Shown here: one piece after another, positions 60,114-64,000 of the stretch
Layout: the number at the start of each line of letters is the position of its first letter
Numbering within the stretch: the stretch's first letter is position 1
Source of the DNA: Chrysophaeum taylorii
Taxonomy: Eukaryota; Sar; Pelagophyceae; Pelagomonadales; Pelagomonadaceae
Direction: 5' to 3'
Assembly: GCA_029834535.1 (NCBI GenBank)
Contig: JAQMWT010000156.1
Span: 26,156 to 90,155 of the forward strand
Length of the DNA: 64,000 bases
Program-made: the position numbers and the translations under genes
The notes under the pieces: generated by a model
The model's database searches: none
Seen by the model: the letters and a program-made list of their open reading frames with translations, nothing else
What the model was told of the DNA's origin: nothing

Positions 60114-62034
60114 CTACTTTCACGCCCAGTGTTTCTCTCACAAGAGTCCAATCTCCGCAAACCCTCTGTCATGTGACTTTGTTCTGGTTTGTCAACTCCG
60201 GCGTTCCTGTCTCAAGCCACTAATGACTTAGGCTTAAATATCAATGTAAAAGTTGTTGTTGAGTCTGATGATATGCTTGTTCGTATGTTACGCGCCACCG
60301 TTTTCCTACTGTATTATTATTTGAATCTCTCCCCGCCTTTATTAACCATCTTCACCTAATCTCACCAGAGGAAAGGCGCACATTCTATTGTGATATAATT
60401 GAGATCACTCCTCCCTGCACAAACAGGAATTTACTAAAACAGCATAAGACAGAAGACTTACACAGCCTGCTGGACGATTCTCTTTTCGACAGCATGTTGT
60501 CTGTCATCAAGCTACTCCAGCCCTTGGTACTACTGGCTGAGATGACGCCTCCACATAAGTACTGTCATCAAGACCACATCACAGTGGCCAACCTTATCCA
60601 TACTACACTTGATTACTGTGTCGATGTTGTTGATAGGTTCCCGACCTACCTCTGTGGCGACTACCAATCTAGAGAAAGATGGATATGCATCGCACGCAGA
60701 TATTCTACTGGACCAATTAAACTATTGTCGTGGCCCATCCTCCATCCACGCCCCTTCCTAAAGATCGTGGATGATCTACAAGTTATTCCCAAGCGCCTTT
60801 GGCTACCTAAACACGTATCCAAAGACTGGATCCGGGTGTTCCCCGATCCTCCATATATCCCCGTTCCTAAAACGTTTGCACCTTACTCTCGCACAGGTTC
60901 TGCTCAGCTTACTATGGCTGACCTTGAATCCCTCAATATGTTACTGCTTCGCCTTCACTCACAACAGGCTCACGAGCAACGTACTCACTCTGTTCAATCC
61001 GAGTGTACTTATCATCAGTTGTGCTTTAAACGCTCCTCTATGGAGCCGCTACCCAATGCAACGCACCCTATACACGTCAAGGTTTTTACAATCCTCTATA
61101 ACTTGTTTGCCAGCTTACACACTAACTCACCCACTCCTGTGTCCTATTACATAACCGTTTTCGAAACTAACCAACCGTCACACAGGTTATTACTTACAAC
61201 CTCATCAACATCACACAACTCCTACTTCTTAACTGGTGGCCACCATTCCGACGGCAACCTCACCATAGAGAACGCCACCACCAAATATCAGACTTCCATC
61301 AACGCTTTTGGAAGCACGTATACGTTCACTGCTTCCGACATTCCCCGCGACCGGGACAGGTCCATATGTTTGGAGCCGTTTATGGGTTACTTGTGGATAG
61401 TCCAAGCCCTTTCCCAAGTTGGCTCCGCTGCCACCTATGGCACCGCCATACAAAAACTCTTGTCCAGATGCTCTCTTGTGATGCCTGGCTGCCTTACCTA
61501 CAAGGCCACCGACAACTCTTTCGATTACAAGGATTCTCATTTTGCTCTGGAAGATCACCACCTATCTCATAGTCGCTATATAGGGTACCTTCGTGGAAGT
61601 GACCGCAAACTCGGCTCTAAAATCCACTCCATGCTTGCTCCATTGCCAACCGTCCGAGGGTATGCCAATATTATTTTACTCGACCCTCGCAACGGGAAAT
61701 TACGCTACCCCACTCGACCGGAGTTGATTCGTGCTAACAACCACACCAAACAACAGGAATCTTTCCTCTTGTCTCTACGCCATGACCTTTGCTGTGACAT
61801 GCTCAGCAATGCTCTGCCTGCCGGTACGTACAGCACTCTGTACAAGCACCTTTCGCTCCTCGTTGCCGATATTAAATCCCTTATGTTGGACCCTACCTTC
61901 CAACATACTGCTGCCGTGACGAAGAAATCCTATGTATCCAATTTCATGACCATTGATCAAGCTTCCACCACGTGCAGCACAGATACCTTGTCTTTGGCAC
62001 AAGCTTTTATGATGTCTATTTCCAGCAACTGCTT
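60114..62034 (+). pseudogene. C5-cytosine methyltransferase domain of copia copy 2
   Basis: Same motif order as copy 1. Motif I is spoiled by a TGA where copy 1 has leucine, just before LCSGLST, and a frameshift lies near 60290. From about 60360 the frame is open to 62227: motif IV IEITPPCTN (catalytic Cys codon 60416-60418), motif VI LVLLAEM, motif VIII SRERWICIAR, then the long recognition region, LRYPTRPEL and SNALPAGTYSTLYKHL (about 61690-61850). This copy is intact exactly where copy 1 carries its TGA. The protein conservation between copies outside lesions suggests past selection. Confidence 0.8.
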
Positions 62035-62055
62035 GACCGAAATGTCGTTAAACTA
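62035..62055 (+). other. SLNY word B in copy 2
   Basis: GTCGTTAAACTA word, translated LTEMSLNYI, same site as 28236-28256. Confidence 0.8.
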
Positions 62056-63024
62056 TATATCTTCGTCCTACGAAGATACTCTCGCTACTCGTGATGATGA
62101 GGATGCACCTCCAAGTGACCCTGCTGCGCACCAGGATGACGACGCACCGCCTTCCTGCCTTAGACACCGAACTCAAGTTCGATGTTCGGCGCAAACGGCA
62201 TATTCCCGCTCATCCCATTCCTCGTAAGTCCTCGCACACGGATCCACCGAATATCTCAATGCCAAAGAACGTGCCATTCGCTTCCACCGGTGCATCACTG
62301 CCCCGACAACGTCGCTGCCAAGGCCCCCAACGTACTTGCTCGCCCTGGATTCTCTGCTTCTGACATACCATATCGCGACTTATGCACCGACTGCATCGCA
62401 CACAACAAGCGCCACCCGCACAAGCATTTCAATGCGACCAAGCCTTCTTTTGAGCAAACTCACAAAGCCGGCGAAGTCTGGGCGTGCGACGGCGGCTATG
62501 TGACCATCCCATCCGAATGGGGAGGCTTCACACATATCATCGTCTTCAAGGAACTCATTTCGAAATTTCTCTTGGTGTACTTTACACGCACCACCAACGC
62601 CACGGAGTTCACTCAAGCTCTGGATTTTGTGTATGACTTCTGTCGTACACAACTCAACGTGCACATGCGCACCCTCTACTCCGATGCCTTCAAGCCCTAC
62701 TTTAGCCAGCACATTACCCTCCCGTACCGCGTCGATAAGGGCATTCAACTCATCGCCTTCCCGCCGTACATGCACCACTTTAACTTTGAAGTTGAGTCTG
62801 CCATCGGTTTCATCGCCTCCGCCTCCTCAACTCGCCTTCGTTCTCTCCTTAATGCTCACTATCGTGGCGCCAAGATCGTGGAACCAGCCATCATGTTCCC
62901 GTGGGCGGTGATACACACCGTTCAAAGCTACAACCTTCTCCCGAACGCCACGCTCGAGCGCATACTCATGCTATCTGAGTCCGCAACAGCTACTCTACAA
63001 CCAACTCAATCACTCCCAACATGA
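62056..63024 (+). pseudogene. integrase of copia copy 2
   Basis: After an acidic spacer (DEDAPPSDPAAHQDDDAPP) a frame change near 62160-62280 leads to the zinc region (VHHCPDN, LCTDC) and a catalytic core complete in one frame: first aspartate in EVWACDGGYVTI, second in LYSDAFKPYF, glutamate in FNFEVESAIGF. It ends near LLPNATLERI, where a single-base change shifts the frame (about 62965). Copia-type integrases insert the cDNA with 5-bp target duplications, which matches the copy 1 flanks. Confidence 0.85.
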
Positions 63025-64000
63025 TATGCTCAAGATTTTTGGCGCTGAATGTTACCTTCTATTGGAGGCCCATGAACACCACAAGTGGGAACCGTGCCGC
63101 CGCAAATATCTGTATCTCTGTTGCGCCAACGCGCAAAACCCGCTCGTCTCCCCACGCGTCGACCATCTCGCTGACGTCGTCCTCAACCCTGAAAACGGAC
63201 AAATTCGTGTTTCGTCCAAGCTGCAATTCCTCTACATGCTGCAGCATCCTACTCCTGATCCTGAACTAGCTCCTCCGCCTCACGCTTCCCCCGCGCCTTT
63301 CTCGCTCACACCCCACACCGCTATCCAAGACCATGTCATTCAGAGGGGGACAACGGACTCCTCATCCTCAGAGGGGGCACTCCCCACCTCCTTCAGCTCC
63401 TTCTTCTTCGCCCCTACTCCGCCTCTTCTCCCTCTTCTAACACTCTCCCGCCGACGAATCTGGCTCTATGTCACCGCCGCCCTTGCTTCCTTCTTACAAA
63501 GACCTTTTGCACAAGATGCTCATTCTTGTCCCAGGTTCCAAACAGCCAACACCCGCAAGGCCACTTCTATGAAAACTATCCGAGCCCGGTTACAAGCGTC
63601 CACTATTGGTGCTTACAAAGCCGCTGGTGGCAAACTCGCCGATTTCCGCTGGGATCTTCGCCACCACTTTCTTACGTTCAAGTCTCCCGCCCTCCCGCCC
63701 TCTCCGCCCTTCATCTCAATGGGGTATCCCTGCTCTATCTGCTCAGAGGGGGAACATGCGTTGTTAGCTCGTCTTCTTCTCCCGTTGCGCACTGACTTAT
63801 TTGCCCGCTACCCGCACGTCGATGGTTACTTCGCCCACGCCAAGTGCGCATCCAGCATCCCAGCTGCAACCTTTTTAACTGCTGATGGTTCACCTGCGTG
63901 CCCCATTCCTCAGCCCCTTTTATCTGCGTTCACTGAACACGCTGCTGCCATTGGCACTTCTTCCTTACAATATGCGCTTACGTACCTGGCGCCCGACACA
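63025..64000 (+). pseudogene. integrase C-terminus and proline-rich linker (copy 2), continues past window
   Basis: Broken frames read VDHLADVVLNPENGQIRVSS and LQFLYMLQHPTPDPELAPPP, then a proline/serine-rich linker and the KTIRARLQASTIGAYKAAGG segment, all parallel to copy 1 (27120-26300). TCAGAGGGGG occurs at 63340, 63368 and 63743, as in copy 1. The RT is not reached. Confidence 0.7.

Larger units (their letters stand above)
56556..64000 (+). mobile_element. copia-type retrotransposon copy 2, 3' end beyond window
   Basis: Plus-strand relative of 22412-35167: 5' LTR, primer-binding site, gag, protease, methyltransferase, integrase and the start of the linker before reverse transcriptase. 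It lacks the LINE-B and 773-bp insertions of copy 1, so it shows the empty target sites. The RT and 3' LTR lie outside the window. Confidence 0.9.

Overview
The window is nuclear DNA of a eukaryote, most likely a photosynthetic alga with a red-derived secondary plastid, such as a stramenopile (pelagophyte-like) or haptophyte. The evidence is: very GC-rich, mostly intronless genes; AT-rich intergenic sequence; two recognisable spliceosomal introns (35 and 99 bp); a thioredoxin-like protein whose leader fits a bipartite plastid presequence; and a heavy load of eukaryotic transposons. The lineage call is inference; no rRNA or organelle marker is present.

Host genes, left to right: a cyclic-nucleotide-dependent protein kinase (minus, runs off the left edge); an O-fucosyltransferase-like protein and a PAPS-type sulfotransferase (both plus); a fatty acid hydroxylase/sterol desaturase (minus); a membrane-anchored GH16 laminarinase-like protein (12.5-13.7 kb); an HCF164-like thioredoxin (18.4-19.0 kb); SRP14 with a 35-bp intron (20.4-20.7 kb); a PAPS/nucleotide-sugar transporter (35.3-36.3 kb); a 2,469-residue armadillo-repeat protein with a WW domain (36.6-44.1 kb); a hypothetical acidic protein (49.8-50.6 kb); and a METTL13/EEF1AKMT4-like methyltransferase (51.7-52.4 kb). 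The sulfotransferase and the PAPS-type transporter suggest Golgi sulfation, though they are 30 kb apart and not an operon.

Mobile DNA takes up roughly half the window. (1) A 5.75-kb hAT transposon (6352-12101) has a perfect 8-bp target duplication, inverted termini and 34-bp subterminal repeats; it holds a decayed transposase and a smaller nested hAT element. A second hAT remnant lies near 17 kb. (2) Two copies of one large Ty1/copia-type retrotransposon lie in opposite orientations: 22412-35167 (minus, both LTRs) and 56556 to beyond the right edge (plus). (3) A LINE (family A) is present at 47.3-48.9 and 54.0-56.5 kb. (4) A short retroposon with a TTAG-repeat tail (family B) is present in four places. 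(5) A 773-bp element with 89-bp terminal direct repeats sits inside the copia gag gene.

The most notable system is the copia-type element. Between protease and integrase both copies carry a domain with the ordered motifs of a C5-cytosine DNA methyltransferase, including the catalytic PPC. The same 21-bp word, encoding a T-E/A-x-S-L-N-Y peptide, recurs at the junctions between polyprotein modules, as expected of protease processing sites. The primer-binding site matches the anticodon arm of initiator tRNA-Met, a UGA lies at the same place between protease and methyltransferase in both copies, and an extra 3' ORF follows RNase H. Each copy carries different lesions, so neither looks autonomous as it stands.
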